DNA of 33,595 nt from Neobacillus kokaensis (GCF_014656545.1 NZ_BNDS01000026.1:16035-49629); one strand, 5' to 3'; counted from the first letter of the stretch, positions 7,644 through 16,455 are shown. Numbers and translations are program-made. The notes: generated by a model from the sequence alone, not told the origin.

Positions 7644-8606
7644 ATGAAAAAAAGAAAATTAGTCATCACCCATAACCTAGAACTAGATCTGCTTAATCAA
7701 GTAAAAGCGATTATTCCTGACTGGGAACTGATTGCTTCTAAAGAAAAAGAAGTGTGGCAAGAAGAAGTAAAGGATGCCGAAATCATTGCCGGCTGGAAAA
7801 AGGGACTAGATGAATATTGCCTAGGTTCAAAGTCAAACCTGAAGTGGCTGCAAACCTGGAGCGCAGGTGTCGACTCCATGCCGCTTGAAAAATTAGCTGC
7901 ACGAAATATTAGTTTAACCAGTGCCAATGGCGTCCATTCTTATCCGATATCTGAGACCATCTTCGCTTTGATGCTGGGTTTAACCCGTAAAATCCATACA
8001 TATGTTAAAAACCAGCAAGCACAAATCTGGCATCATGCCAATATGAAACTGGAGATCCACAAAAAAACGATTGGAATTATGGGAATAGGGGCTATCGGCA
8101 GCGAAACCGCTAAAATTGCCAAAGCATTCGGAATGAAGGTGCTTGGAGTTAGAAACTCTGGAAAACCTGCTGAATTTGTTGATGAAATGTATACAACTGA
8201 CCAGCTGCATCTTGTGCTGCCGCAGTGTGATTATGTTGTCGTCACGCTGCCGTATACAAAGGAAACCCATCAATTATTTGGCGCTGCGCAATTTAAACAA
8301 ATGAAGCATTCTGCCTTTTTTATTAATATCGGCCGCGGCCAGATTGTGGCGGAAGACCAATTAGTACATGCGTTGCAGGAAGGCACAATTGCAGGTGCCG
8401 GATTGGACGTATTTGAAACAGAGCCGTTAAGTACGGATAGTCCGCTATGGAAAATGGATAACGTCATTATTACACCACATACTGCAGGCTCCACGGAACA
8501 CTATAACCAACGAGTAGTTGAAAATATCTTAATACCAAACTTAAAGGATTATCTCTCCGAGGGCACCCCTTCAATTAACCTTGTTGATTATTCTAAAGGG
8601 TATTAA
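7644..8606 (+). CDS. D-isomer-specific 2-hydroxyacid dehydrogenase
   Basis: About 320 residues of an NAD(P)-dependent dehydrogenase that would reduce a 2-keto acid to the D-2-hydroxy acid, or act on a related substrate such as glyoxylate or hydroxypyruvate. The Rossmann motif GIMGIGAIGSETA is central. The catalytic triad follows in order: Arg in NIGRGQIV, Glu in GLDVFETEPL and His in ITPHTAGS. The substrate-domain segment WLQTWSAGVD is typical of the family. An ATG at 7620 lies in frame, but GGGGG 9 nt before the ATG at 7644 makes the shorter form more likely. The gene is a single unit that ends at a palindromic repeat acting as a terminator. Confidence 0.9.
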   Translation: MKKRKLVITHNLELDLLNQVKAIIPDWELIASKEKEVWQEEVKDAEIIAGWKKGLDEYCLGSKSNLKWLQTWSAGVDSMPLEKLAARNISLTSANGVHSYPISETIFALMLGLTRKIHTYVKNQQAQIWHHANMKLEIHKKTIGIMGIGAIGSETAKIAKAFGMKVLGVRNSGKPAEFVDEMYTTDQLHLVLPQCDYVVVTLPYTKETHQLFGAAQFKQMKHSAFFINIGRGQIVAEDQLVHALQEGTIAGAGLDVFETEPLSTDSPLWKMDNVIITPHTAGSTEHYNQRVVENILIPNLKDYLSEGTPSINLVDYSKGY

Positions 8607-8619
8607 GTAAAAACATTTT

Positions 8620-8664
8620 GGTGTCAGTTCCACCATGTGAAATTTTCACATGGTGCCTGACACC
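8620..8664. repeat. Palindromic repeat, copy 1 (GGTGTCAG ... CTGACACC), terminator-like
   Basis: A 45-bp near-palindrome. GGTGTCAG pairs with CTGACACC at the ends, and CCACCATGTGAAA pairs with TTTCACATGGTG inside. It lies between two convergent genes, only 13 bp after one stop and 1 bp from the other, so it probably terminates both. The same ends occur at 21354, 25694 and 31084. Confidence 0.9.
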
Positions 8665-8665
8665 T

Positions 8666-9223
8666 TTAAAATTCCTCTTTCAAGATTGAATATATTTTTA
8701 AATCACGGTGCTTGCCTTTGATAAACATTGCCTTGCGGTTGATTCCTTCAAAAGACATACCTGCCTTTTCCATTACTCTTTGAGAGCCAATGTTTTCTGT
8801 AAAACACCTTGCCTGAATACGAATTAAATCCATTTTTTCAAAGCCAAATTTTATTAGTTCCTTTGCTGCTTCTGAGGTGATTCCTCGTCCCCAGTAATCC
8901 TTGGCCAAACAATAGCCGATTTCAGCACTATTATGCTCTGGACGCCACCAGACAAAATCTATTGTCCCAAGGAGCTTGCCGGTTTCTTTATATTCAATGC
9001 CCCAAGGAGCAACCTTCTTATTTTCATATTGTTGCAAGACAAAATTGACAAATTTCTTCGTGTCGGAGGGCCACTTATGCTTATCCCAAGTTACATATTT
9101 GGATACTTCTTCATTGGAACAATATTCATACAGATCATCAACGTCCCCTAAAGTAATTTTTCGCAGAATAAGACGTTCCGTTTCCAATGTTGGTAAATTG
9201 CTATTGATTTGTTCGATTTTCAT
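8666..9223 (-). CDS. GNAT-family N-acetyltransferase (RimJ/RimL type)
   Basis: A 185-residue acetyltransferase. It begins with the ETERLILRKITLGDVDDLY pattern typical of the RimJ/RimL branch. The acetyl-CoA pyrophosphate loop is DYWGRGITSEA, and the C-terminal motif NIGSQRVMEKAGM is present. Family members acetylate N-terminal amino groups of ribosomal proteins, small amines or antibiotics, and the substrate is not deducible here. ACGGAGCG lies before the ATG. The gene lies downstream of the rtcB-like gene on the same strand, but a terminator separates them. Confidence 0.88.
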   Translation of the reverse strand: MKIEQINSNLPTLETERLILRKITLGDVDDLYEYCSNEEVSKYVTWDKHKWPSDTKKFVNFVLQQYENKKVAPWGIEYKETGKLLGTIDFVWWRPEHNSAEIGYCLAKDYWGRGITSEAAKELIKFGFEKMDLIRIQARCFTENIGSQRVMEKAGMSFEGINRKAMFIKGKHRDLKIYSILKEEF

Positions 9224-9242
9224 TTCAACCGCTCCGTTTCTT

Positions 9243-9281
9243 TTAAAAGTAAGGCAGCACTTGAAGCGCTGCCTTACTTAC
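9243..9281 (-). terminator. Terminator of the RtcB-like gene
   Basis: On the minus strand GTAAGGCAGC pairs with GCTGCCTTAC around a 9-nt loop and is followed by TTTT. The stop codon of the RtcB gene lies within the first arm. Confidence 0.85.
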
Positions 9282-10494
9282 GATATCTGATTGGTTTATC
9301 ACTGGCCTTAAAGTTATAAACAGGTGTAATGAAGCTTTCAATTTCGACTGTTTCCCCGACTTTTTCTAGAATTTCATTCATCGGCTTGTAGGCCATTGGC
9401 GCTTCATCAAGCGTCTCCTCAGAAACGGATGTCGTCCAGATTCCTTTCATGGTGTTATGGAAATCCTCCATATTCAAGGTTTTCATTGCCTTCGTCCGGC
9501 TTAAGACACGGCCGGCCCCATGCGGCGCAGAATAGTTCCACTCTTCATTCCCTTTTCCCACCGCCAAAATCGAACCGTCTCTCATGTTAATCGGAATGAT
9601 CAGGCGTTCACCTTTTTGCGCGGAAACCGCACCTTTCCGTAAAATCAAATTATCCGTATCTATATAATTGTGAACCGTATCAAATTGGTCCACAATGTCA
9701 AAATTCATATTTTCCGATATTGCCCTGACAATTTCCTCGCGATTTGATTTTGCAAATGCCTGGGCAAGTTTCATGTCATGAATATAATCCTGGAAATCCG
9801 TTCCTTCTAAATAAGCTAAATCATTAGGAATTACCGGATTTTTTTCCTTATGACTTTCAATAATAGCTTGTATTTCCTTATGCCGGCCTTCCGTTTTTAA
9901 TTGGGCAATTATTTCTGTTAAATCATGCTTGCGATGGTTTGAGATTGCTAGTTTTTGATAATAAGTCGCAATCCTTGCTCCAACGTAACGGCTGCCGGTA
10001 TGGATGGTTAAATAATAATAGCCATCAGAATCGATTGAGACCTCAATAAAATGGTTGCCTCCGCCAAGCGTTCCCAGGCTGGACCGGCTCTTATTTTGAC
10101 TTAAAATATGAGCGGCTTTAAATTCCTCTGCATCTGGAAAACTAGTTTTTACAAACTTAACGGTCTCTTCTGTATGAATCTCCTGGCCGCTGGGGATGTA
10201 GGTTCGAATGACCTGATCCAGCTTGTTAAAATCAATGTTTTTTTCCTTTAATTTTGCCGTCAAAACGCCACAGCCGACATCAACGCCAACCAGATTTGGT
10301 ACAACTTTATCCTTTAACTGAATGGTTGTGCCGATAACACAGCCTTTCCCAGCATGATAGTCTGGCATAATACTAATTTTTGCATCCTTCAAAAATGCTT
10401 GATTGCAAAGTTCTTGAATTTGTTCAATCGCCGTTTCCTGCGGATGGTTAGAAAATACCTTTGCTTCTGTCTGCGATCCCGTTACTCGTATCAC
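9274..10494 (-). CDS. rtcB: RtcB-family RNA ligase
   Basis: A 406-residue RtcB protein. RtcB joins RNA ends carrying 2',3'-cyclic phosphate or 3'-phosphate to 5'-OH ends, using GTP and Mn2+. Metal-binding residues are visible: VGVDVGCG (Asp72, Cys75), GGGNHFIEV (His148) and HTGSR (His165). His325 in SAPHGAGRV is the guanylylation site. The length matches the short form common in Bacillus-type genomes (about 400 aa) rather than the archaeal/E. coli form of about 480. The start is a GTG preceded by AAGGGGG at 8 nt. No archease, RNA cyclase or PrfH gene lies next to it, so its partner system is unknown. The role is probably RNA repair. Confidence 0.9.
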   Translation of the reverse strand: MIRVTGSQTEAKVFSNHPQETAIEQIQELCNQAFLKDAKISIMPDYHAGKGCVIGTTIQLKDKVVPNLVGVDVGCGVLTAKLKEKNIDFNKLDQVIRTYIPSGQEIHTEETVKFVKTSFPDAEEFKAAHILSQNKSRSSLGTLGGGNHFIEVSIDSDGYYYLTIHTGSRYVGARIATYYQKLAISNHRKHDLTEIIAQLKTEGRHKEIQAIIESHKEKNPVIPNDLAYLEGTDFQDYIHDMKLAQAFAKSNREEIVRAISENMNFDIVDQFDTVHNYIDTDNLILRKGAVSAQKGERLIIPINMRDGSILAVGKGNEEWNYSAPHGAGRVLSRTKAMKTLNMEDFHNTMKGIWTTSVSEETLDEAPMAYKPMNEILEKVGETVEIESFITPVYNFKASDKPIRYRK

Positions 10495-10656
10495 CTTGTT
10501 TTCCCCCTTTCAGGTGCAGATTATGAATATGCTACCAGAAACTGGACATTTGGGCAATGAGTTTTTTGGGATACCTTATTGGGTTAACACAATAAAGCCT
10601 AACCATGCAATTAGGAATCTTTCCTTTTCCACGATTCCACGCTCTATGAACCTCCC

Positions 10657-10690
10657 ATAGTGCGCAAAATTCCTCATTTTCGCGCACTAT
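10657..10690. repeat. Strong hairpin ATAGTGCGC ... GCGCACTAT
   Basis: ATAGTGCGC and GCGCACTAT form a perfect 9-bp stem, extended inward by AAAA/TTTT past one bulged C, with a loop of about 7 nt. It lies in the gap between the RtcB and dynamin-like genes, without a T tract adjoining. It may be a dispersed palindromic element or an RNA-processing hairpin. Confidence 0.6.
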
Positions 10691-10722
10691 AAACCTAGAC
10701 TCCTTTTCCAAAATCCATCACA

Positions 10723-10757
10723 CATAAAAAATAAGGACGTCCCATAAAAGGACATCC
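10723..10757 (-). terminator. Terminator of the dynamin-like GTPase gene
   Basis: On the minus strand GGATGTCC pairs with GGACGTCC (one G-U pair) around a 7-nt loop and is followed by a T-rich tail. It lies 15 bp past the stop codon. Confidence 0.75.
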
Positions 10758-10771
10758 CTATAATCAAAACC

Positions 10772-13525
10772 CTAATATATCGTTTGCATCCCTTTTCCTG
10801 CAACAGTCATCCATTCGAACTGGCGCAGGCGTACTTCGAATAGTGTCAGCGGGTCCCGGAACATTTCCGGGTTTGTATTCATTTGATCCAGCAGCTCTTG
10901 ATTCTTCTGTATTTCTGCACTGGCTTCTTCCACAGAATGATTCAAGACCCCTAATGGACCTTTGAAAAACATATTTACATCACGCTCGAGCGATTTTTCA
11001 AACAGCTCAAACGGCTGGAAAAATTGCCGTCCGACATCATCGGCAACCTCTGTGTAATCCTCATTTTCCACAAATGCTTTGTATTTATTGTGAAGCATGG
11101 CCTTATTTTGAGACAAGGCTCCGAATAGTTTTCCGGCACTTTTCAGTAAAAATTGTGACGGGGTTCGGCGCAGAAGAATATTTACTTTTTCCAGCTGGAA
11201 GCCGTTCGTCATCCGGTCGGTATCACGGCGCCAGTCATCCAGCACTTTAAAATCGCACGATAGCGTTAATCGCTCTTCCCCATACATGCTGTTAAAACTA
11301 TCTGCAAGCTCATTCAGGAATTCCTGACTCTGCTCAAGTTCCTCTGTGCAGTTCCCAATCCAATCTTGAAGCTCCCGGTAATATTTCGGCATCATTTTCT
11401 CTTCCAAAAATTCCTGAAGCCTGTGGTTCATTTCATCATTCAACTCTAAGTGGATTCTGCTGAAATTACTATCCTCTTTAATTAATTCGGAACACTCCTG
11501 AAGCATCTTCGGAACGGCTGAAGCAATCTCCTCCTGCATTGATTCCTTAATGGATCGGTAGGACCTCGCAAGCATCTCTGCTTTATGGGCAACCGTATCA
11601 TGCATTTGATTAATGGCGCCATTTAGTTTCAAATGCATTTCCTCATTCCAGCGTACGGCCTCCACCAATTGATTTTCAACATCAATCCTCTTTTGTAAAA
11701 AGCTTGAAAGCATTGTCCGAATATAGTATAAAAGCTTCGCCAATCGTTTATCCTCAAGATTTCTTGTATGTTTAATAGACTGGATAAACTCCTGTAATTC
11801 GTTAATCTGAGTTTGGCGGTCATATTGTGAAGAGAATGCAAAGATTTTGGCATCCGGCAGCATAGTATGAACGGTCGATTTTACTTCCTGGTAAATTCTA
11901 ATGGCATCGTGTTCATTTGCAATGGTATCCATTTTGCTTAGTAAAAAATGAACCGGAATATCCGGGGCAAGTTCCTGAATTTGCTTAAGAGCTGCCCGCT
12001 CTTTCTCACTAAATGGTGTATTAGCATCAAGGACAAACAGGATCGTATCCGCCACATGGAAATTTTTCAAAACCTCCAATACATCATGATGGCTCCCCTT
12101 TAGTCCCGGTGTATCCATTATCGCCAGACCGCTATCCTTCAAAAATCCATTTGGTTGTTTAAATTCTATAATCGATTCTAATGCATTCCGCATTCGATCC
12201 ATTCGCTCTTGGAAATCGGCAAATTCTTCAAGTCTGGTAATCTCGAAGTCCGTAATTTCAGTGATTTCCTGTTCATCAGCGTTTTTAAACATTACCATAG
12301 TAGATGTTGGACTATCTTGTAAATCCTCATCAAATAAATTGTTCACAAAAGTAGATTTGCCGCTGCCGGTAAGGCCCGTCACAAGTATGCGATAGGTTTC
12401 AAAGTCAACCAGCTGCTCTACCATCCACTTTACCCTGCTATTCGTACCCATATCATGAGCTTCAGCCCAATCCATAATGGTATCAAACAGTGTCAGGCAC
12501 TCTTGCAGCTCATTTAACTCTATTTCAATCGTACTAATGAGGTTTTCTGCCTCTTTCACAATCGATACACTGAGGCTTGCTGGAAATAATTCATTCCATG
12601 ATAAAATGGCCGCCGATGAAATCACAACATGATCTTTGTCAGCTAAGCGCAGCCAATTCGTTAATAAATCCGGAACATAATCACGAAGCTGTTTAATGAA
12701 ATATTTACCGTTAATCAAGTCAAAATAAGCCTCTTTATGAAGCTTCGACAGCAACGCCCACCCATCGCTGCGTTCCAAATCAAGATTTAAAAGCAGATGA
12801 TTGATTTCATTTACCCAGGTAAAATAGGAGTCTTCATGCCTGCAGCTGTTCCACAATGCTCCCACAAGCTGTTCAAACTTTTTCTGATTTTGATAAAAAA
12901 GCATGGTCAATGCGTGCGAGAAGTAGCTTGGAGCAAAACCTTTGGTTACTCCTTTTTCCACATATTCTAAGAGAATATCAAACCACTGCAGCGACTCTGT
13001 CCGCTTTGCTTCATTTACGGCCAGTTCAACGGCATTTTCCCAATCCCCCCGATCCTCAAAAAATGTTCGGGCAATCTCAGTAACATTTGGATAGTCTGGG
13101 TTCTGCTGAACGGTCCTTTTTATGGTCGATACAGCTGCATCAAGCTTACCGCGGTCGATATACAATGAAAATAATTTCAAGGCTACCTCCGCATTTAGTA
13201 TTGGATCATCGGTATGGATCGCCGTGTAAATATCCTCCGCAGTCGAAGCCATGCCTAACTCATAGTAAGCATCTGCAGTATTCTTTTTCGCCCATGGCTC
13301 TAGTTCATTAGCGATGTTTTCCCATTTAAAAATAGCAGTCTCATAATCTTTGTGATGAAAATAAACTTCCCCCTGGGCAAACCGGATGTTAGATAGATCC
13401 GGCATATCCTTATGTGCCTCTTCCTGAAAAACTTCTCCCAGCACACGAATAGGATGCATATTTTCATGCTCATTAATGAACATTTGATAGTATGTTTTTT
13501 GGATTAATTGTTGCTCTAACGTCAT
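10772..13525 (-). CDS. Large TPR plus dynamin-family GTPase
   Basis: A 917-residue protein. Residues about 45-250 look like TPR-type helical repeats (QGEVYFHHKDYETAIFKWEN and similar). A dynamin-type GTPase domain follows: G1 P-loop GLTGSGKST at 384-392, a Thr in SPTSTM as G2 candidate, G3 DTPG at 471-474 and G4 SKMD at 530-533. Residues about 590-900 are long charged helices with coiled-coil character, as in the stalk of bacterial dynamin-like proteins. There is no signal peptide. An obvious membrane-inserting paddle is not visible. Such proteins remodel or tether membranes in stress or phage defence, but the role of this TPR-fused form is unknown. GGAGGGGG precedes the ATG. The gene is transcribed alone, with terminators on both sides. 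Confidence 0.85.
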   Translation of the reverse strand: MTLEQQLIQKTYYQMFINEHENMHPIRVLGEVFQEEAHKDMPDLSNIRFAQGEVYFHHKDYETAIFKWENIANELEPWAKKNTADAYYELGMASTAEDIYTAIHTDDPILNAEVALKLFSLYIDRGKLDAAVSTIKRTVQQNPDYPNVTEIARTFFEDRGDWENAVELAVNEAKRTESLQWFDILLEYVEKGVTKGFAPSYFSHALTMLFYQNQKKFEQLVGALWNSCRHEDSYFTWVNEINHLLLNLDLERSDGWALLSKLHKEAYFDLINGKYFIKQLRDYVPDLLTNWLRLADKDHVVISSAAILSWNELFPASLSVSIVKEAENLISTIEIELNELQECLTLFDTIMDWAEAHDMGTNSRVKWMVEQLVDFETYRILVTGLTGSGKSTFVNNLFDEDLQDSPTSTMVMFKNADEQEITEITDFEITRLEEFADFQERMDRMRNALESIIEFKQPNGFLKDSGLAIMDTPGLKGSHHDVLEVLKNFHVADTILFVLDANTPFSEKERAALKQIQELAPDIPVHFLLSKMDTIANEHDAIRIYQEVKSTVHTMLPDAKIFAFSSQYDRQTQINELQEFIQSIKHTRNLEDKRLAKLLYYIRTMLSSFLQKRIDVENQLVEAVRWNEEMHLKLNGAINQMHDTVAHKAEMLARSYRSIKESMQEEIASAVPKMLQECSELIKEDSNFSRIHLELNDEMNHRLQEFLEEKMMPKYYRELQDWIGNCTEELEQSQEFLNELADSFNSMYGEERLTLSCDFKVLDDWRRDTDRMTNGFQLEKVNILLRRTPSQFLLKSAGKLFGALSQNKAMLHNKYKAFVENEDYTEVADDVGRQFFQPFELFEKSLERDVNMFFKGPLGVLNHSVEEASAEIQKNQELLDQMNTNPEMFRDPLTLFEVRLRQFEWMTVAGKGMQTIY

Positions 13526-13606
13526 TGCTTTCCCCCTCCAATTGCAAACTCTTTATCATTCATATGGAAAAGTGACATAATTATTCTCTACACAATTCGA
13601 TAATAG

Positions 13607-13635
13607 TTGACATTTTCAGTCTCAATTTTTACATT
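13607..13635 (+). promoter_or_regulatory. Consensus-like sigma-A promoter with no assigned gene
   Basis: TTGACA at 13607-13612, a 17-nt spacer and TACATT at 13630-13635. The next gene on this strand, ilvD, starts more than 720 bp away, and a weak hairpin with T-rich tail lies at 13757-13785. It could drive a short RNA of about 145 nt or a distal ilvD transcript, or be chance in AT-rich DNA. Confidence 0.4.
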
Positions 13636-14038
13636 TTAGCAAATGTTTTGTGCAAATTTGTTTCAATTGCATTTCATTTCGAAGACAAAACCTGCTGTCA
13701 AATTAAATAGGAGCTGCAGATAAACAACGGACTCCCCTCTATTTTATAATACTCTACTAAAAAAAGCCTTCGTTCGCTCTTTTTGGATTCACAAATAATT
13801 CTTTCGGTGAATAAATCAATTTCCTAAAATAATAATATTTTTTTGAAATCCGAATACAAATTTATAAAAATAATATTTTGTGCATAAATAAACATTTCTA
13901 ATTAGCATATAATTCTATCTACTTTAACACCTGTTTTATCCACATTTCTCTATTATTTCCACTACATTTGCATTATTAAAAATTGCTATAAAAAAATTCT
14001 AAATTTTTTTATTTGCCTTACAACCTTATTATGACAAG

Positions 14039-14056
14039 ATTGTAAACGCATTCACT
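14039..14056. promoter_or_regulatory. cre (CcpA) site upstream of the ilv-leu promoter
   Basis: ATTGTAAACGCATTCACT matches the extended cre pattern WWTGNAARCGNWWWCAWW at 17 of 18 positions. Its centre is about 78 bp before the predicted transcription start, an upstream position typical of CcpA activation. In B. subtilis the ilv-leu operon is activated by CcpA from an upstream cre. Confidence 0.75.
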
Positions 14057-14072
14057 ATATTTGACTAATTTG

Positions 14073-14087
14073 AATTGTCTGATTTTT
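14073..14087. promoter_or_regulatory. CodY-like box adjoining the ilvD -35 element
   Basis: AATTGTCTGATTTTT matches AATTTTCWGAAAATT at 11 of 15 positions and ends 3 bp before the -35 hexamer. CodY repression of ilv-leu operons is established in B. subtilis, so the position supports a weak match. Confidence 0.45.
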
Positions 14088-14090
14088 GTA

Positions 14091-14119
14091 TTGACCACAT
14101 CACCATTTGGTTGTATTAT
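14091..14119 (+). promoter_or_regulatory. Promoter of the ilvD-led operon
   Basis: TTGACC at 14091-14096, a 17-nt spacer and TATTAT at 14114-14119 give a good sigma-A promoter. Transcription would start near 14126, leaving a leader of about 230 nt. Confidence 0.75.
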
Positions 14120-14149
14120 TATCGCTAATAAAGAACTCATACGAACAAC

Positions 14150-14197
14150 GCCTTTTCACATCCAGAATATTATACGGATGAGGCAAGGCTTTTATTT
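14150..14197 (+). terminator. Terminator-like hairpin in the ilvD leader
   Basis: GCCTT pairs with AAGGC, and within it CATCC pairs with GGATG, followed by a run of mainly T at 14190-14197. It lies just downstream of the predicted start, before ilvD. It may be an attenuator. I see no T-box sequence or obvious leader peptide next to it. Confidence 0.5.
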
Positions 14198-14358
14198 TAA
14201 ATATGAGTGTTTAATCATTTAAAGCGTTTATTCCTTGAAACCTATAAAAAGGAAAGATTGGTTCATCAAGGGTTCGCAAAAGCGTTAAAACAAACGGATG
14301 GGCTTGTTCCACAATAACAGCAAACCGTACCGTAGTAAGTAAGAGGAGGCGCTTATTG

Positions 14359-16026
14359 ATGCGCAGCGATATGATTAAAAAAGGGGTTGACCGTGCTCCC
14401 CACCGCAGTCTTTTATACGCAACCGGAATCAAAACAAGCGATTTAGAAAAGCCATTTATTGGTGTATGTAACTCGTTTATCGAAATAATCCCGGGACATA
14501 AACACCTTAATCATTTCGGTGAGATTGTTAAAGAGGCCATTCGCGAAGCCGGTGGTATCCCATTCGAATTTAATACAATTGGCGTCGATGATGGAATTGC
14601 TATGGGTCATATTGGCATGCGTTACTCACTTCCAAGCCGCGAAATTATCGCAGACAGTGCTGAAACAGTGATTAATGCCCATTGGTTCGATGGTGTATTC
14701 TACATTCCAAACTGTGACAAAATCACACCGGGAATGTTAATGGCAGCGGCCAGAACCAATGTCCCATCAGTATTTGTCTCAGGCGGTCCGATGGAAGCTG
14801 GTGTAAGTGCTGCCGGCAAGCCGCTTTCCCTTACTTCTGTATTTGAAGGAGTAGGCGCCTACCATAATGGAACAATGACACAGCAGGAGCTGCTTGATAT
14901 TGAACAAAATGCATGTCCTACATGCGGTTCATGTTCTGGTATGTTCACTGCAAACTCTATGAACTGTCTGATGGAAGTGTTGGGAATGACCGTTCCTGGT
15001 AATGGAACAATCGTAGCAACTTCCGATCAAAGACATGAGCTGATCAAACAAGCAGCCAAACATTTAATTGAATTAGTTAAAAAAGATATTCGCCCTCGTG
15101 ATATTATGACAAAAGAAGCATTTGATAATGCTTTTGCGTTAGATATGGCAATGGGCGGTTCAACTAATACAGTTCTTCATACACTTGCTATCGCACATGA
15201 AGCAGGAATTGAATACGACTTACGTGATATTAATAAAATCGCTGAAAAAGTCCCATATTTAGCAAAATTAATGCCTGCTTCCAATTACTCAATGGATGAT
15301 GTTGAACGTGCTGGCGGTGTCAGTGCCATTCTCAATGAGCTTTGTAAAGTTGATGGCGCATTAAATAAAGATTGCATCACGATTACTGGAAAAAAATTAG
15401 CAGAAAATGTAAAAGATGCAACAATCCTAAATGATACAGTTATTCGTACGAAGGATAATCCATACAGCCATGTTGGCGGTCTGTCCATTCTTTTTGGAAA
15501 TATTGCCCCAGATGGCGGTGTTATCAAAGTGGGTGCAGTAGACCCATCTATTAAAACATTCGTGGGTGAAGCGATTGTTTTTGATTCACAGGATGAGGCA
15601 CAAGAAAATATCAATAATGGTACAGTCAAGTCTGGCCACGTCGTAGTGATTCGCTATGAAGGACCAAAAGGCGGACCAGGAATGCCGGAAATGCTTGCTC
15701 CAACTTCAGCTATTGCCGGTCGCGGCTTAGACAAAGAAGTTGCTCTTATTACCGACGGACGCTTCTCTGGCGCAAGCCGAGGAATCTCCATCGGTCATAT
15801 CTCACCAGAAGCTGCAGAAGGCGGACCAATTGCTTTAGTGCAAAATGGAGATAAAATTTCAATCGACTTAGTGGATCGCTCCATCGAACTGCTTGTCGAT
15901 GATGAAGAACTTGCCGAAAGACGCCGTAATTGGGTGAAACCAGAGCCGAAAATTAAATCTGGTTATCTAGCAAAATATGCGAAACTGGTTACTTCTGCCA
16001 ATACCGGCGGAGTAATGAAAATATAA
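14359..16026 (+). CDS. ilvD: Dihydroxy-acid dehydratase
   Basis: A 555-residue cytosolic iron-sulfur dehydratase. It converts 2,3-dihydroxyisovalerate and 2,3-dihydroxy-3-methylvalerate to the 2-keto acids of valine and isoleucine. Cluster ligands are visible at Cys37 (GVCNSF), Cys119 (NCDKITPG) and Cys192 in [30 protein letters not shown] and the C-terminal [12 protein letters not shown] and GRFSGASRG motifs are also present. The ATG at 14359 follows AGAGGAGGC at good distance, and a TTG one codon earlier is less likely. It is the first gene of the branched-chain operon. The Leu T-box lies after it, not before it. Confidence 0.97.
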   Translation: MRSDMIKKGVDRAPHRSLLYATGIKTSDLEKPFIGVCNSFIEIIPGHKHLNHFGEIVKEAIREAGGIPFEFNTIGVDDGIAMGHIGMRYSLPSREIIADSAETVINAHWFDGVFYIPNCDKITPGMLMAAARTNVPSVFVSGGPMEAGVSAAGKPLSLTSVFEGVGAYHNGTMTQQELLDIEQNACPTCGSCSGMFTANSMNCLMEVLGMTVPGNGTIVATSDQRHELIKQAAKHLIELVKKDIRPRDIMTKEAFDNAFALDMAMGGSTNTVLHTLAIAHEAGIEYDLRDINKIAEKVPYLAKLMPASNYSMDDVERAGGVSAILNELCKVDGALNKDCITITGKKLAENVKDATILNDTVIRTKDNPYSHVGGLSILFGNIAPDGGVIKVGAVDPSIKTFVGEAIVFDSQDEAQENINNGTVKSGHVVVIRYEGPKGGPGMPEMLAPTSAIAGRGLDKEVALITDGRFSGASRGISIGHISPEAAEGGPIALVQNGDKISIDLVDRSIELLVDDEELAERRRNWVKPEPKIKSGYLAKYAKLVTSANTGGVMKI

Positions 16027-16110
16027 TTGAAGCATCCAAGGGAAACGTTAGTACCTCTCCCCTTCATAAGAAGTCAAGGTGCTAAAATAATTTTTAAACT
16101 TTGAAAAATC

Positions 16111-16116
16111 TATAAT
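16111..16116 (+). promoter_or_regulatory. Possible -10 element just before the T-box leader
   Basis: TATAAT at 16111-16116 is a perfect -10 hexamer placed so that transcription would begin near 16122, right at the base of T-box Stem I. No clear -35 hexamer lies 16-18 nt upstream. Either a second weak promoter starts here or the leader is read only from the ilvD promoter. Confidence 0.4.
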
Positions 16117-16121
16117 CGAAA

Positions 16122-16455
16122 AATCGATGACGGGAACATAGGAATAAGAACATGTATTTCCAGAGAGCTGGGGTTGCTGGAAGCCCAGTAATACAACTTA
16201 TTCTCGTCTCATCCCGGAGTGTTAAACTGAATGGCAGCGGCTTAGTAAGTTTAACCAGGTGTAATTTAGGCACCTGTTACCAAAACGAAGCGTATGTGCT
16301 TGATTTTACGCTTCATAAGGCAGTATTCGTAAGGATGCTGTGAATCCGGGTGGTACCGAGAAAATGAAGGCCATTTTTCTCCCCGATTATTCTGCAACTA
16401 ATTTTTGAGATTGCAGTTTATTTGGAGAGAAGAAGGCCTTTTTAATTTTTTGAAT
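16122..16455 (+). promoter_or_regulatory. T-box leader, leucine type (tRNA-Leu sensing)
   Basis: A T-box riboswitch that lets transcription continue into ilvB when uncharged tRNA-Leu binds. Stem I is visible: ACGGGA/TCCCGG at the base, GAATAAG/CTTATTC above the specifier loop, and an apical stem CTGGG/CCCAG. The likely specifier is CTC (Leu) at 16208-16210, followed by A. Stem II has GTTAAACT/AGTTTAAC, and a third hairpin AGGTG/CACCT follows. The T-box sequence GGGTGGTACCGAG lies at about 16348-16360. The terminator pairs AAGGCC with GGCCTT, has CTGCAA/TTGCAG within, and ends in a T tract at 16436-16455. The specifier assignment rests on position and is inference. Confidence 0.93.

Larger units (their letters stand above)
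13526..14358. other. AT-rich control region upstream of ilvD, no coding gene seen
   Basis: I find no open frame with a usable ribosome site in these 830 bases. The region holds a consensus-like promoter at 13607-13635, a CodY-like box AATTTCCTAAAATAA at 13818-13832 (12 of 15), and the cre site, second CodY-like site and ilvD promoter described separately. A weak hairpin with flanking A and T runs lies at 13757-13785. The ilvD leader of about 230 nt contains one terminator-like hairpin. Confidence 0.7.

Noticed and set aside
14200..14358. A second T-box in the ilvD leader
   Set aside because: There is one terminator-like hairpin but no GGGTGGNACCG sequence and no Stem I specifier loop. ACCGTACCG near 14328 is too unlike.
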